Source: Thalassomonas haliotis (lineage in GTDB: Bacteria; Pseudomonadota; Gammaproteobacteria; Enterobacterales; Alteromonadaceae). Taken from it: 64,000 nt of DNA. A model generated the notes under the pieces. That model had not been told where the DNA came from. It ran no database searches and worked only from the letters and a program-made list of their open reading frames with translations. The first letter of the stretch is position 1. The number at the start of each line of letters is the position of its first letter. Location of the stretch: positions 1,426,001 to 1,490,000 of the forward strand of contig NZ_CP059693.1 in NCBI RefSeq assembly GCF_028657945.1, given 5' to 3'. The position numbers and the translations under genes are program-made. Below, one piece after another: positions 26,402-35,682 of the stretch.

Positions 26402-27151
26402 ATGACGGAAAAAGCACAACAACCTGAAAGCAAAAACAGGCATAAAACAGTAGAGCAAGCCGAGCAGGAAGGTAAGTATATTCGTAAGGTTCGCAGTTTT
26501 GTTAAGCGCGAAGGCCGGTTAACCAATGCGCAGGGCAGGGCACTGGAATTACACTGGGATACCATGGGGCTTAATCATAGCGATGGCATGATAGATGCCA
26601 AGGCTTTGTTTGCGAATGATAATCCGGTTGTGCTGGAAATCGGTTTCGGCATGGGCAAATCTTTGGTGGAAATGGCCAAAAACGCCCCTGAATTAAATTT
26701 CATCGGTATTGAAGTGCACCGTCCCGGCGTTGGCGCCTGTATTGCTTTGGCACAGGAGCAGGAAGTTACTAACCTCAAGGTTTATGAGCACGACGCCATT
26801 GAAATTCTCGCCGATTGTATTCCCGATGGCGTATTAACGACAGTACAGCTGTTTTTCCCGGATCCCTGGCATAAGAAAAAACACCACAAGCGCCGTATCG
26901 TTCAGCCTGAATTCGTTGAAAGCATACGCCAGAAGCTAAAAGTGGGCGGTGTCTTCCATATGGCCACAGATTGGGAAAATTATGCCGAGTGTATGCTCGA
27001 AGATATGAACAGCGCCCCGGGTTATGAAAACCTCTCGCAAACGAAAGATTATGTCCCTCGCCCCGACTCGCGGCCGTTAACCAAATTTGAAAACCGCGGT
27101 CAGCGTCTTGGTCATGGTGTCTGGGACATCCAGTTTAAACGTATTGACTAG
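26402..27151 (+). CDS. trmB: tRNA (guanine-N7)-methyltransferase
   Basis: TrmB methylates G46 of tRNA with S-adenosylmethionine. It has 249 residues. The N-terminus is variable; [20 protein letters not shown] follows. The SAM site is [16 protein letters not shown], and the later signature is [20 protein letters not shown], containing the conserved PDPWxKKxHxKRR. The C-terminus [20 protein letters not shown] is diagnostic. It is probably co-transcribed with yggL (91 bp gap) and ends before a strong terminator. Confidence 0.97.
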   Translation: MTEKAQQPESKNRHKTVEQAEQEGKYIRKVRSFVKREGRLTNAQGRALELHWDTMGLNHSDGMIDAKALFANDNPVVLEIGFGMGKSLVEMAKNAPELNFIGIEVHRPGVGACIALAQEQEVTNLKVYEHDAIEILADCIPDGVLTTVQLFFPDPWHKKKHHKRRIVQPEFVESIRQKLKVGGVFHMATDWENYAECMLEDMNSAPGYENLSQTKDYVPRPDSRPLTKFENRGQRLGHGVWDIQFKRID

Positions 27152-27202
27152 TGTTAACAGGCAAGTTTAACCTTGCCCTAAAATAGCTTAACGTTTTTAT
27201 GA

Positions 27203-27231
27203 AGCCAGTTGGAACATCAACTGGCTTTTTT
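27203..27231 (+). terminator. trmB intrinsic terminator
   Basis: The arms AGCCAGTTG and CAACTGGCT with a 6 nt loop are followed by six T, 51 bp after trmB. Confidence 0.92.
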
Positions 27232-27236
27232 ATATA

Positions 27237-27476
27237 CAGGATGTATGGTATGACACGATCACATGGATGTGAAAGAGTGGCGATATCAGGATGTATGACA
27301 CGATCACATGGATGTGAAAGAGTGGCGATATCAGGATGTATGGTATGACACGATCACATGGATGTGAAAGAGTGGCGATATCAGGATGTATGGTATGACA
27401 CGATCACATGGATGTGAAAGAGTGGCGATATCAGGATGTATGACACGATCACATGGATGTGAAAGAGTGGCGATAT
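27237..27476 (+). repeat. Tandem repeat array B (50/45 bp units, 5 copies)
   Basis: Five head-to-tail units: 50 bp (27237-27286), 45 bp (27287-27331), 50 bp (27332-27381), 50 bp (27382-27431) and 45 bp (27432-27476). The short units lack a GGTAT. Otherwise the copies are identical, and each contains TCACATGGATGTGA followed by AAGAGTGGCGATAT. The array starts 6 bp after the trmB terminator T tract. There are no spacers, so it is not CRISPR. Confidence 0.96.
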
Positions 27477-27527
27477 TCGGCATGTATGCTCAGCTTGCCG
27501 GTTACAGGCGTAAGCTAAGTACCTCAG

Positions 27528-27893
27528 TTACTCGTTTGCCGCCTTTGCCAAAAAATGTCTTTCAACATGAAAAAGGTGCTGGCTGTTACGTAAGTTGTTG
27601 GTTGCCCTTAACCACTTTTCATCAATAATTTCCCGCTCAAGTGCTGCCTGTAAAATTCGGCTTTTATATTGGCACCAAAAATATATGGTTGCTTCCTGGT
27701 GGGCCTGGCTATTGGGAAAGCGCTGACAACGTTTCTCGTTGAGTTCCTCTATGATATGGGCAACAACCTTAGGTTTGATTTCTTGCTCCAGGGTTTGCTT
27801 GAAGCGGGTGAATCTCTTGGCTCTTAATAGCTGCCAGACAAGCCAGGAAAATGCCCCGAGGGCCAGAATTACCAATAATAAGATAACTTCCAC
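27528..27893 (-). CDS. Membrane-anchored hypothetical protein
   Basis: A 121-residue protein with one N-terminal membrane helix (VILLLVILALGAFSWLVWQL) followed by a charged, mostly helical cytoplasmic part. I do not recognise the family. The body includes EEIKPKVV-like and EKRCQRFPNSQAHQEA stretches with two cysteines. It is convergent with trmB, and repeat array B lies just past its stop. Its start ATG has TGGAAG upstream. Coding use looks normal for the region, so I consider it a real gene of unknown function. Confidence 0.65.
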   Translation of the reverse strand: MEVILLLVILALGAFSWLVWQLLRAKRFTRFKQTLEQEIKPKVVAHIIEELNEKRCQRFPNSQAHQEATIYFWCQYKSRILQAALEREIIDEKWLRATNNLRNSQHLFHVERHFLAKAANE

Positions 27894-28095
27894 GCTATAA
27901 CTTCCAAATCTGTAAACTTTGTACTTCTATAACCATGCATAATAACAGCAGGCGCCTGATTGCGCTAACACAGAGTGCCTGAGACTGGAATTTAAATAAC
28001 ATTAAGTGGTTTATTGCGCTTAATTATGCAATGTCTGGCTGCATTTTGCACTTGCTTGGGTATATAATGCCCTGTGCAATTTTAGGAAAGTAATT

Positions 28096-28764
28096 ATGAC
28101 CATAGTATATAAAACAAGAACACAGCTGGTGGTTGAAACCCTCAGGGAAAAAATACTCAGTGGTGAAATTAAAGCCGGGCAACCATTGCGTCAGGCGGCA
28201 TTAGCTGAGGAATTAAATGTTAGCCGTATTCCTGTGCGTGAAGCATTATTGCAACTGGAAGGAGAAGGTTTAGTCGTTTTTGAGCCTCATAAAGGCGCTA
28301 CGGCAACCGAGCTCAATGTCGAGCAGGTAGATGAGCTGTTTGAACTCAGGGCTATGTTAGAGTCGGATTTATTGGCGGCCTCTATTCCTAATTTAAGTGA
28401 AGAAACATTGGAGCAGGCCGGGGTATTACTACAACAGCTGGGACAGGCGCTGGGTAAAGAAAATGCGGTTAATACCTGGAGCGAGCTTAATTCAAATTAT
28501 CATAATTGCTTGTATTCCGGTGCTAAACGTCCGCAAACCCAAGATCTGGTTAATACCTTAAACAAAAATGCCGACCGTTATATCCGTATGCACCTGTTAT
28601 GGGCCGGCGGTATTTCAAAAGCCGAATCCGAGCACAACGAGCTTTATCAACTTTGTAAAGAAAAACAAACGGAAAAAGCCATTGCCGTACTAAAACAGCA
28701 TATTTTAGGCTCCCGCGATGAAATCAAAGAGTTTTTATTAAGCCGAGAGGTTGCAAACTCTTAA
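28096..28764 (+). CDS. GntR-family regulator (FCD/FadR type)
   Basis: A 222-residue regulator with an N-terminal winged helix (VETLREKILSGEIKAGQPLR, then AALAEELNVSRIPVREALLQ and LEGEGLVVFEPHKGA) and a helical FCD ligand domain (about 78-215: LFELRAMLESDLLA, and histidines in NYHNCLYSGAK and LKQHILGSR that may bind a metal). FCD regulators usually respond to organic acids. It stands alone, with a -10-like TATAAT near 28062 and the sulfate-type transporter 270 bp downstream. Whether it controls that gene is unknown. Confidence 0.92.
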   Translation: MTIVYKTRTQLVVETLREKILSGEIKAGQPLRQAALAEELNVSRIPVREALLQLEGEGLVVFEPHKGATATELNVEQVDELFELRAMLESDLLAASIPNLSEETLEQAGVLLQQLGQALGKENAVNTWSELNSNYHNCLYSGAKRPQTQDLVNTLNKNADRYIRMHLLWAGGISKAESEHNELYQLCKEKQTEKAIAVLKQHILGSRDEIKEFLLSREVANS

Positions 28765-28865
28765 ATATCAATTGTTTATGTAGTTTTTGATGTTGTTGTA
28801 TTATTAAGCTGTTATTGACTTTACTCGTGACAGCCTATAGTATTCCCGCCCTCTAAAAACCCGAA

Positions 28866-28939
28866 AACAAGCCTTTAATACCTCTATTTACTTTACTAGC
28901 CTATTCTTAAGGTTATTAATAAATAGAGGCAAGCTTGTT
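28866..28939. repeat. Nested inverted repeat upstream of SulP gene
   Basis: The inner arms CCTCTATTTA (28881-28890) and TAAATAGAGG (28920-28929) and outer arms AACAAGC (28866-28872) and GCTTGTT (28933-28939) can form a long interrupted hairpin, about 95 bp before the SulP start. Its role is unknown: it could be the GntR gene's terminator, a leader structure or a small element. Confidence 0.6.
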
Positions 28940-29034
28940 TGTTATCCCGTTGCCAGGTTTAATGGCTGCTAAGCCGGATAATAAGACGTTTTTCACCTAT
29001 AGTACCTTGTACTTTTAAATTACATGAGATAGTG

Positions 29035-30591
29035 ATGTTTGAATTACATGCAAGTAAAGTATCTAACCTGAAGAACGATGTTCTTTCGGGCCTTACCGTT
29101 GCCCTTGCCTTGGTTCCCGAAGCGGTAGCCTTTGCCTTTGTTGCCGGTGTTGAGCCCCTGGTGGGTTTATATGCCGCCTTTATGGTGGGCCTGATCACCG
29201 CCGCCATCGGTGGTCGTCCGGGAATGATCTCCGGTGCCACCGGCGCCATGGCCGTTGTGATGGTGAGCCTGGTTGCGATACACGGGGTTGAATATCTGTT
29301 TGCCACTGTGGTGCTTACCGGGGTAATTCAGATATTGGCTGGGGTTCTTAAACTCGGTAAGTTTATCCGCCTGGTGCCACACCCGGTTATGCTCGGCTTT
29401 GTTAATGGCCTGGCAATCGTTATTTTCCTGGCCCAATTGGGACAGTTTAAAATCACCAATGATGCCGGCGAGCTGGTATGGATGCAAGGTAACCAGCTGT
29501 TTACCATGGCCGGTTTGATTGTCTTGACTATGGCGATTATTCACTTCCTGCCGAAATTAACCAAAGCCGTGCCTTCTTCCCTGGTGGCCATTGTGGTGGT
29601 AACCGTATTGGTACAGAGTTTAGGTTTAGATGCCCGTACCGTGGTTGATTTCGTCCGTGATATGACCAATGATCCGGCGGCTTCAATAGCCGGTGGTTTA
29701 CCTGAGTTTGCCATTCCCCAGGTGCCTTTTAACCTGGAAACCTTGAAAATTATCTTACCTTTTGCCTTGGTGCTTGCCGCTATCGGTTTGATTGAGTCGT
29801 TATTAACCCTGACCCTGATTGATGAATTAACCGGTACCCGCGGACGCGGTAACCGTGAATGTATTGCCCAGGGTGTTGCCAATACGACAACCGGCTTTTT
29901 TGGCGGTATGGGTGGTTGTGCCATGATCGGCCAGTCGATGATTAATGTTAACTCGGGTGGCCGCGGCCGGGCATCGGGGATCACAGCGGCATTGGCGCTA
30001 CTGTGCTTTATTTTGTTTGCTTCCGGTTTGATTGAACAGATACCGCTGGCAGCCCTTGTCGGTGTGATGTTTATTGTTGTGATCGGCACCTTTGAATGGT
30101 CAAGTTTCCGTATCCTTAATAAGGTGCCAAAAGCAGATGCTTTTGTGATCATTTTAGTATCGGGTGTTACCGTGGCCACCGATTTGGCCATAGCCGTGGT
30201 TGTCGGTGTTATTGTCTCTGCCTTGGTATTTGCCTGGGAGCATGCCAAACATATCCTGGTTAACCGTACCACTGATGAGAAAGGTTCAACGGTATACGAG
30301 GTTAATGGCCCGTTATTCTTTGGCTCCGTCAGCAACTTTTTAGAGCAGTTTGATATGGATAATGACAGTGATGATGTTATTGTCGAATTCAAAAATGCCC
30401 GTGTAGCCGACCATTCAGCGATTGAAGCCATAGATACTTTGGCGGAAAGATACCTGTCTCGGGGTAAAACCATGCATTTAAGACACTTAAGCCCTGAATG
30501 TCGCCAGCTGATGAAAAAGGCCGGAAACCTGGTAGAAGTGAACGTGATTGAAGATCCTGATTATCATATTGCTACCGATAAGTTAGCTTAA
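29035..30591 (+). CDS. SulP-family anion transporter
   Basis: An inner-membrane SLC26/SulP transporter of about 518 residues with 10-14 hydrophobic segments and a C-terminal STAS domain (about 400-515: [16 protein letters not shown] and [19 protein letters not shown]). The opening [20 protein letters not shown] is the family signature. I prefer ATG 29035 to the GTG at 29032. Substrates of the family include sulfate, bicarbonate and dicarboxylates, and I cannot choose between them here. It has its own terminator downstream and no carbonic anhydrase neighbour. Confidence 0.94.
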   Translation: MFELHASKVSNLKNDVLSGLTVALALVPEAVAFAFVAGVEPLVGLYAAFMVGLITAAIGGRPGMISGATGAMAVVMVSLVAIHGVEYLFATVVLTGVIQILAGVLKLGKFIRLVPHPVMLGFVNGLAIVIFLAQLGQFKITNDAGELVWMQGNQLFTMAGLIVLTMAIIHFLPKLTKAVPSSLVAIVVVTVLVQSLGLDARTVVDFVRDMTNDPAASIAGGLPEFAIPQVPFNLETLKIILPFALVLAAIGLIESLLTLTLIDELTGTRGRGNRECIAQGVANTTTGFFGGMGGCAMIGQSMINVNSGGRGRASGITAALALLCFILFASGLIEQIPLAALVGVMFIVVIGTFEWSSFRILNKVPKADAFVIILVSGVTVATDLAIAVVVGVIVSALVFAWEHAKHILVNRTTDEKGSTVYEVNGPLFFGSVSNFLEQFDMDNDSDDVIVEFKNARVADHSAIEAIDTLAERYLSRGKTMHLRHLSPECRQLMKKAGNLVEVNVIEDPDYHIATDKLA

Positions 30592-30653
30592 TATCCAAAG
30601 CGCCACCCGGGGAGAAGAATCTCCGGGTGGGCTGAGGTTAATCATCTTTAAAT

Positions 30654-30694
30654 AAAACGTCGATAAGGTATACTTTTCTTATCGGCGTTTTTTT
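30654..30694 (+). terminator. SulP terminator
   Basis: The arms AACGTCGATAAG and CTTATCGGCGTT, with one G-T pair, are followed by TTTTTTT. An earlier GC-rich hairpin (CCACCCGG.. / CCGGGTGG, 30603-30630) lacks a T tract. Confidence 0.85.
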
Positions 30695-30712
30695 ATTCTT
30701 GCTCTGTACTAT

Positions 30713-31165
30713 ATGCAACTTGAGTTTTTTGATGTTCCCAGCCCCTGTATCGGCGTTTGTCAGACAGATGATAAAGGTTATTGTCTGGGCTGTATGCGTA
30801 CCCGTGAGGAGCGTCTTAGCTGGTTAAACTTGAGCTGCGGCGATCGGCAAAAGGTGATCAAAAGGTGCCGGCAAAGAAAAAGGCGCCGGGATAATGCCAA
30901 TAAACCTAAAATGCCCGCCGAAGAAGTGGTCATAGTGCAGCACTCCTTACTTGACCCTCCTGCTCGTTCTGGCCCGGATAAGGATACATTTGACGGTGCC
31001 AACCTTGAAAGCCCTCACTTTGAAGGTAATAAAGCAGAGCAAGAGAGCAGTCAAAGCACTATATCGGAAAGCAGACCTCAGGATAATGGCGGGGAAAAAC
31101 AAACGGCGGGAGAGAATCCGCTGGCGATTGAAAACGATATGGACTTTAGTGATTTCGAGCTGTAA
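30713..31165 (+). CDS. DUF1289 Cys-rich protein with long tail
   Basis: A 150-residue protein. The first 60 residues are a DUF1289 domain: PSPCIGVCQTDDKGYCLGCM followed by RTREERLSWLNLSCGDRQKV. The four cysteines (CxxxC..CxxC) could bind a metal such as zinc or an Fe-S cluster. A basic patch RQRKRRRDN follows, then about 80 residues of polar low-complexity sequence ending in DFSDFEL-like acidic residues. Most DUF1289 proteins are 60-90 residues, so the tail is unusual. The start has no strong ribosome site. Its function is unknown. Confidence 0.85.
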   Translation: MQLEFFDVPSPCIGVCQTDDKGYCLGCMRTREERLSWLNLSCGDRQKVIKRCRQRKRRRDNANKPKMPAEEVVIVQHSLLDPPARSGPDKDTFDGANLESPHFEGNKAEQESSQSTISESRPQDNGGEKQTAGENPLAIENDMDFSDFEL

Positions 31166-31252
31166 TTTAGCGCCACTGCATGCTTTTATTGCCAGAGGTA
31201 AAGTTATTTTTTCACTTCATTTTCTCTGCCGAACAATCTTGCTCTGAGGCAT

Positions 31253-31286
31253 AAAAAAACCAGCTATACCGAATTGACATAGCTGG
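31253..31286 (-). terminator. yceI-operon terminator
   Basis: On the minus strand the arms CCAGCTAT and ATAGCTGG are followed by seven T, 30 bp after the yceI-like stop. Confidence 0.9.
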
Positions 31287-31315
31287 CGGAAAAAGAGATG
31301 TATAGCTAGCGGGTT

Positions 31316-31876
31316 TTACTGGCGAATGCCTTCAACGTGCAGGTCTAATAAAACATCGCCGAAGTCCATTTTAAAGCCGAAATCTTTCATGGCGATTTTG
31401 GTTGTACCGCTAAAACCTGCGCGGTATCCGCCCCAAGGATCATCACCGGCACCGATTTTTTCAGCATCGATCACGATAGATTTAGTCACGCCGTGCATGG
31501 TGAAGTTACCGGTAATGGCCAGTTTGCCATTGCCTTTATCGACAATTTTGGTGCTTTCAAATTTGGCAGTTTTGAACTTGCTGACATCAAGGAAGTCACC
31601 TGAGCGAAGGTGCTTGTCACGCTCTGCGTGGTTTGAATCTATGCTGTTAGGGTCGATATTGATAGAAATTTTTGAGGCTTCGATATTTTTTTCATCGTAT
31701 GAAAACTTGCCGTCAAAAACATTGAAGCGACCGGTTAACCAGCTGTAACCTAAGTGCTTTACTTTGAAGTTGATGGCAGCATGTGCGCCTTTATCATCAA
31801 CAACATAATCAGCTGCATTGGCTGAAGTTACCAGACTGGCAGCTAAAATAGCAGCCGAGATTAAACGTTTTTTCAT
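31316..31876 (-). CDS. YceI-family periplasmic protein
   Basis: A 186-residue exported lipocalin-like protein. The signal peptide is KRLISAAILAASLVTSANAA. The mature part has the YceI sequence DDKGAHAAINFKVKHLGYSW, FKTAKFESTKI and GNFTMHGVTKSIVID. The family binds isoprenoid-type lipids and is periplasmic. The gene lies 23 bp downstream of a cytochrome b561 gene on the same strand, the usual yceJ-yceI pair. The exact role is unclear; base induction at high pH is described for E. coli. Confidence 0.95.
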   Translation of the reverse strand: MKKRLISAAILAASLVTSANAADYVVDDKGAHAAINFKVKHLGYSWLTGRFNVFDGKFSYDEKNIEASKISINIDPNSIDSNHAERDKHLRSGDFLDVSKFKTAKFESTKIVDKGNGKLAITGNFTMHGVTKSIVIDAEKIGAGDDPWGGYRAGFSGTTKIAMKDFGFKMDFGDVLLDLHVEGIRQ

Positions 31877-31899
31877 TGAATATTCTCCAAAAAGTAAAA

Positions 31900-32439
31900 T
31901 TATTTAAACATGCGGGTTAAGGTCGCATCTTTGTCAATTACATGATGTTTAATTGCTGCAAGTGCATGTAATACAGCTGTTGATATTAAGATGTAAGCCA
32001 CATATTCATGGACAAGACCTGAAATATCTTCCTGATTACTAAACAATTCTCCTAAAGCAGGCACATCAATCCAGTTAAATACGCTAATGGCTCTGCCATC
32101 GGCGGTAGAAATTAGATAACCGCTGCACATCAACACCAGGAGCAAACCATAAAGCATAAAATGGGCTATATGGGCGCTTTTACGTACTACAGCCGAATGG
32201 GTGTCTATGGCATCGGGTTTAACATTTATTTTTCGCCATACCAGTCGTGCCAGGGTGGCGACAAATAATAAAATCCCGATACTCTTATGCCAGTGTGGCG
32301 CGGTTTTATACCACTGACTGTAATAAGTTAAGTCAACCATCCAGAAACCAAGACCAAATAAAGCAAACACCACTATAGCCGAGAGCCAATGAAGCAGTTT
32401 GGTTATCCGGCCGTAACCTTGAGTTGTATTCTTGTACAT
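31900..32439 (-). CDS. Cytochrome b561 (YceJ-like)
   Basis: An inner-membrane diheme cytochrome b of about 179 residues from ATG 32439 (MYKNTTQGYGRITKLLHWLS); the frame is open further but without support. Four membrane helices are visible. Candidate heme histidines are in KLLHWLSA, PHWHKSIG, SAHIAHFMLYG and LVHEYVAY. It probably oxidises quinol or carries electrons to a periplasmic partner. It forms a two-gene operon with the YceI-like gene, with the shared terminator downstream. Confidence 0.92.
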   Translation of the reverse strand: MYKNTTQGYGRITKLLHWLSAIVVFALFGLGFWMVDLTYYSQWYKTAPHWHKSIGILLFVATLARLVWRKINVKPDAIDTHSAVVRKSAHIAHFMLYGLLLVLMCSGYLISTADGRAISVFNWIDVPALGELFSNQEDISGLVHEYVAYILISTAVLHALAAIKHHVIDKDATLTRMFK

Positions 32440-32647
32440 GACTTTTCGTTCGTCTTGAAATATCTGCTGGTTATAATACTGATAACAAAATCGAATAAAA
32501 GCATAATAATTCATACAAAACGTTCTAAATAATTGAATGATTATCTGTTCCGGTTATTAATTTACCCTGCTTTGCTTAAAAGTTAAACGTCTTTTGCCAG
32601 GGGGAAAAACGCTAAAAAGCAAAGCGAAAAAAAATAATAGAAATGGC

Positions 32648-32676
32648 TTGCGGGCAGAAAAGAATACCTATATCAT
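32648..32676 (+). promoter_or_regulatory. Promoter of tRNA-Phe
   Basis: TTGCGG (32648-32653), a 17 bp spacer and TATCAT (32671-32676) are followed by the GC-rich ACGCGC. The order resembles the cluster promoter at 23980. Confidence 0.6.
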
Positions 32677-32734
32677 ACGCGCACTTTCAACGACTTAAGG
32701 CAAAAGCCTCAAGCATATAAATTGTTGAAGATGT

Positions 32735-32810
32735 GCCCAGATAGCTCAGTCGGTAGAGCAGAGGATTGAAAATCCTCGTGTCCCTGGTTCGATTCCGGGT
32801 CTGGGCACCA
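32735..32810 (+). tRNA. tRNA-Phe(GAA)
   Basis: 76 nt with encoded CCA and anticodon GAA. It is identical to the copy at 23869-23944 and stands alone, followed by its own terminator. Confidence 0.98.
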
Positions 32811-32838
32811 TATTTAAGCTCTTATCAAGAGCAGAAAA

Positions 32839-32866
32839 AGCCTGCAGGAAATTGCAGGCTTTTTTT
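32839..32866 (+). terminator. tRNA-Phe terminator
   Basis: The arms AGCCTGCA and TGCAGGCT are followed by seven T, 29 bp after the tRNA. Confidence 0.92.
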
Positions 32867-32933
32867 ATGTTTTGAGAATTCCGGCTTATATGACTTTGAT
32901 GCTTCCCGGCAAGGGGTCTTTGAAATAATGAAA

Positions 32934-33659
32934 TTAACGTTTTTTAACGTTACGCATTGCTAACCCCATTATCCCTAAAGCTAAAATGGCCAAACTGCCA
33001 GGTTCGGAGACTTCAGTTCCGGTTAGCTGTGCATCACGCACGAGCATAGTGCTATAAACAAAGTAGTTCTCGTCAGCATCCAGGTCTCTGCCATTATATA
33101 AAATGACATTATCGCTATTATCCGCACCACTTCTAAAATCGACAGCATATAAGATGTCTAATTGCCCTTTATTTGTCCGGTAAAGGCCCCATGAGGTGAA
33201 CATAGTTCCGGTATTGTTACTGCCGTTAAAGCTCATGGCATCGAAGATTTGTTCAAATGCTGATGCTTTATATAAACCTGTATCTTCATCTTTATGGCTG
33301 GCACGGGCTTGAAAAACAGCCGGAATTTGTGTTCCTCTATAATCGGTCCAGCTGTCGGCATCATAGTAAAAGGCATTGATGAATAAACCGGTCAGTTCGT
33401 TTTCAGTAGCGAGACGCCATCCTTGATAGAGGTCGCCAGCATCTAGCATGTTACTGATTTCATTGTAGGAATACTGGTTGTTGATGCCAAAATCCATCCA
33501 CTCTAAATTTGTGGCATCATCGATAAAGCTATTGTTGTTGGTGTCTATGATCCCGCCATGGGCGAGGTTAATCATACTATACATGGATAAAACTATTGCG
33601 GTGAGCGCTACTTTTGCTGTTTTTGTAAAACAGGCAAAAGGTAAATATATTGCTGCCAT
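32934..33659 (-). CDS. PEP-CTERM-like protein, paralogue 1
   Basis: A 241-residue exported protein. The N-terminal hydrophobic stretch (KVALTAIVLSMYSMINLAHG) is a signal peptide. The mature N-terminus reads IIDTNNNSFIDDATNLEWMD, close to paralogue 2. The tail is VSEPGSLAILALGIMGLAMR with a basic end; PEP has become SEP but E and P remain. The body has the LEWMDFGINNQYSYNEIS pattern of extracellular DUF1566-like domains, including GWRLATENEL. It starts 93 bp after paralogue 2 and is probably co-transcribed; a hairpin lies between them. Exosortase processing is expected but untested for the SEP variant. Confidence 0.88.
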   Translation of the reverse strand: MAAIYLPFACFTKTAKVALTAIVLSMYSMINLAHGGIIDTNNNSFIDDATNLEWMDFGINNQYSYNEISNMLDAGDLYQGWRLATENELTGLFINAFYYDADSWTDYRGTQIPAVFQARASHKDEDTGLYKASAFEQIFDAMSFNGSNNTGTMFTSWGLYRTNKGQLDILYAVDFRSGADNSDNVILYNGRDLDADENYFVYSTMLVRDAQLTGTEVSEPGSLAILALGIMGLAMRNVKKR

Positions 33660-33752
33660 ATATTGACCCTTATTCTTAGGGAAGTTGAAAAATGATGAAG
33701 GCCAAAGCAGTAGAAAATACTGCTTTGGTTTTTCTCTTATAGGAGTGGTAGA

Positions 33753-34472
33753 TTAGTTTTTCTTGAAGCGACGAAAACTTAGCCCTAAAGCTCCTAAGGC
33801 CAAAATAGCTAGGGTTGAAGGTTCAGGAACCTCAGTGCCAGGTGAACTGGTATCACGGACTAATAAAGTACTATAACCATTTATCTGTACCCCGCCATCG
33901 ACATTCCAGGTGGTATACAGTGACAAGCCATCTCTACGTTCTGGATCGTTTTCATAATCATTAATATACAATCCTCCAAGTGCGCCAGAGTTAGATTTGA
34001 ATAGCCCAACTGAATAATACATCTCATATGTTGTTTGACTGCTATCTTGATTAAAACTCATTGCATCTAGGGTGTTGTCAAAATTTGAACTTTTATATAA
34101 ACCTGTTATTTCATCATGGTGATTTGCAAATGCAGAAAGTGGTGCCGGGCTTTGGGAGCCTCTATCAACCCAGGTATCCGCATCATCATGAAAGGCATTG
34201 ATAAATAGAGAAAAAACATCATCTTCGCTAGCTATGCGCCAGCCTGCAAAAGTTTCACCGGCATCAAGCATACTGCTGACCTGATAATAGCTATATTGAT
34301 TGGTGATACCAAAATCCATCCATTCCAGTTGCGTCTCCTGATCAATGAAGCTGTCGTTATTGGTGTTGATAATACCTGCCTGAGCCAGGTTAACCATACT
34401 ACACATGGATAAAACTGCTGCCGCTACCGTCGTTTTTGCCGCTTTGGCAAAAGGTAAACATTTTATTTTCAT
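33753..34472 (-). CDS. PEP-CTERM protein, paralogue 2
   Basis: A 239-residue protein from ATG 34472, which has AAGGA upstream; the frame from 34538 is not supported. The signal peptide is TTVAAAVLSMCSMVNLAQAG. The mature region resembles paralogue 1 along its length (IINTNNDSFIDQETQLEWMD, QYSYYQVSSMLDAGETFAGW). The tail is VPEPSTLAILALGALGLSFR with RFKKN, a full PEP-CTERM. It is the first of the two paralogues in the direction of transcription, and a sigma54-type promoter lies upstream (34531-34546). It is probably a surface or matrix protein. Confidence 0.92.
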   Translation of the reverse strand: MKIKCLPFAKAAKTTVAAAVLSMCSMVNLAQAGIINTNNDSFIDQETQLEWMDFGITNQYSYYQVSSMLDAGETFAGWRIASEDDVFSLFINAFHDDADTWVDRGSQSPAPLSAFANHHDEITGLYKSSNFDNTLDAMSFNQDSSQTTYEMYYSVGLFKSNSGALGGLYINDYENDPERRDGLSLYTTWNVDGGVQINGYSTLLVRDTSSPGTEVPEPSTLAILALGALGLSFRRFKKN

Positions 34473-34530
34473 GAACTGGTCCTTATTTTTTACAATTGAT
34501 AAACAGTTATTATTAACTGCTAAGCAATTA

Positions 34531-34546
34531 AGCAACACTTATGCCG
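34531..34546 (-). promoter_or_regulatory. Sigma54-type promoter of PEP-CTERM pair
   Basis: The minus strand reads CGGCATAAGTGTTGCT, with GG and GC 10 nt apart, GGCA in the -24 box and TTGCT in the -12 box, 59 bp before the start codon. Confidence 0.6.
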
Positions 34547-34731
34547 AGATGCTGGCTTTGCTCTGGACATCACTGTTAAAGCATGCATTGAGAATACGGG
34601 GGAGGTTTTCGCTAAGGATAAAGTAAGATGTTAATGATAAGTCAAATATTTGTCGGTTGTTTTTTGCTTTGTTTTCGATAGCTATTTTAACTATCTTAAA
34701 AGAAGGATCAGCCGCCTATAGTCAAAAAGCT

Positions 34732-35682
34732 TCAATTTTTCGGCCCTGGGAGAAAGAGTTTGCTTTGAAAGCAATGACTAGCATTACTGACTATACGTTG
34801 GGTTTCTCCTGATTGTTCAAACGCTGCGATACCCTGGTTTAAGTCAACCAGGAGTTGTTGCCAATTTTCTGCTTTTTTACTGACGGCAAAATAAAGGTGA
34901 TTGTATTGCAGTGAAGGCAAGACATTGGCGGTTTCCTGTAAAATAGACTCTTTATCCTGCCGGGATAAGCTTGAGTGCTCTACGGTGTGGCGTAAGACCA
35001 AGGGGTCGCCTATGATCAAATTAACCCGCTTGGCGGCCAACATTTTCATTAACTGTAAATCATCGACGGTTTCAACAATATCGAATAAACCGGCATCCAT
35101 CATGGCATCAAACTCCGGGGTATTTTGATAACCTCTAACCACACCAATTTTTTCACCGATCAGGTTTTTTAATTTACCCTGGAAGTTATCTTGCTCCTTT
35201 TTTCGTTTTAGAAAGCTGATTTCGCCTCCCGGGTAAGGCTTACTTAGCTCAAGCAGGTCTCGTCTGCTTTTCCCTTTGATATTGTCGGAGGGGGCATTAG
35301 CTTCAATAAAATATTCGGGAAATAAAATATCCATGGCGCCAAGCTCAACTAACCTGACTGCCCGGGCCCAGGGGTAGAAGTGGATATTGATCTGATAACC
35401 TTTTTGGGCCAGTAAAGCCACGGCATATTGAAATACCCAGCCTTTATTACACAGATGCTCTCCTATATAAGGCGGCCATTGCAAAGTGGCTAAGTTAATT
35501 GTTTTCTTTGATTGGGAATTAAAGCGATAACCGTCGGCTGTTATTTCTCCCGTAATTTTGACTACTTTGCCATTTTTTACATAGCTGACCAATGGCGGAG
35601 GGGAGTTTTCCTTTGCCAAAACTGCAAATGGGCATGTGCTGAGCACCAGGGTGATAATCAACAACAGAGGAGTAAATGGCAA
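34732..35682 (-). CDS. Periplasmic solute-binding protein (family 3 type)
   Basis: A 316-residue exported protein. The signal peptide is PLLLIITLVLSTCPFAVLAK. The mature part resembles bacterial extracellular solute-binding proteins of family 3: LATLQWPPYIGEHLCNKGWV, then YPWARAVRLVELGAMDILFP and IGEKIGVVRGYQNTPEFDAM. No permease or ATPase gene is adjacent. Such stand-alone members are common in Alteromonadales and may act as sensors or in amino-acid uptake; the ligand is unknown. It is divergent from the LysR gene. Confidence 0.86.
   Translation of the reverse strand: MPFTPLLLIITLVLSTCPFAVLAKENSPPPLVSYVKNGKVVKITGEITADGYRFNSQSKKTINLATLQWPPYIGEHLCNKGWVFQYAVALLAQKGYQINIHFYPWARAVRLVELGAMDILFPEYFIEANAPSDNIKGKSRRDLLELSKPYPGGEISFLKRKKEQDNFQGKLKNLIGEKIGVVRGYQNTPEFDAMMDAGLFDIVETVDDLQLMKMLAAKRVNLIIGDPLVLRHTVEHSSLSRQDKESILQETANVLPSLQYNHLYFAVSKKAENWQQLLVDLNQGIAAFEQSGETQRIVSNASHCFQSKLFLPGPKN

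Noticed and set aside
27237..27476. CRISPR-like array
   Set aside because: Units are contiguous, with no unique spacers and no cas genes nearby; it is a simple tandem repeat.
27386..27628. Small protein frame across repeat array B
   Set aside because: It is created by the repeats (recurring SHGCERVAI) and ends inside unrelated sequence; no ribosome site pattern or homology.
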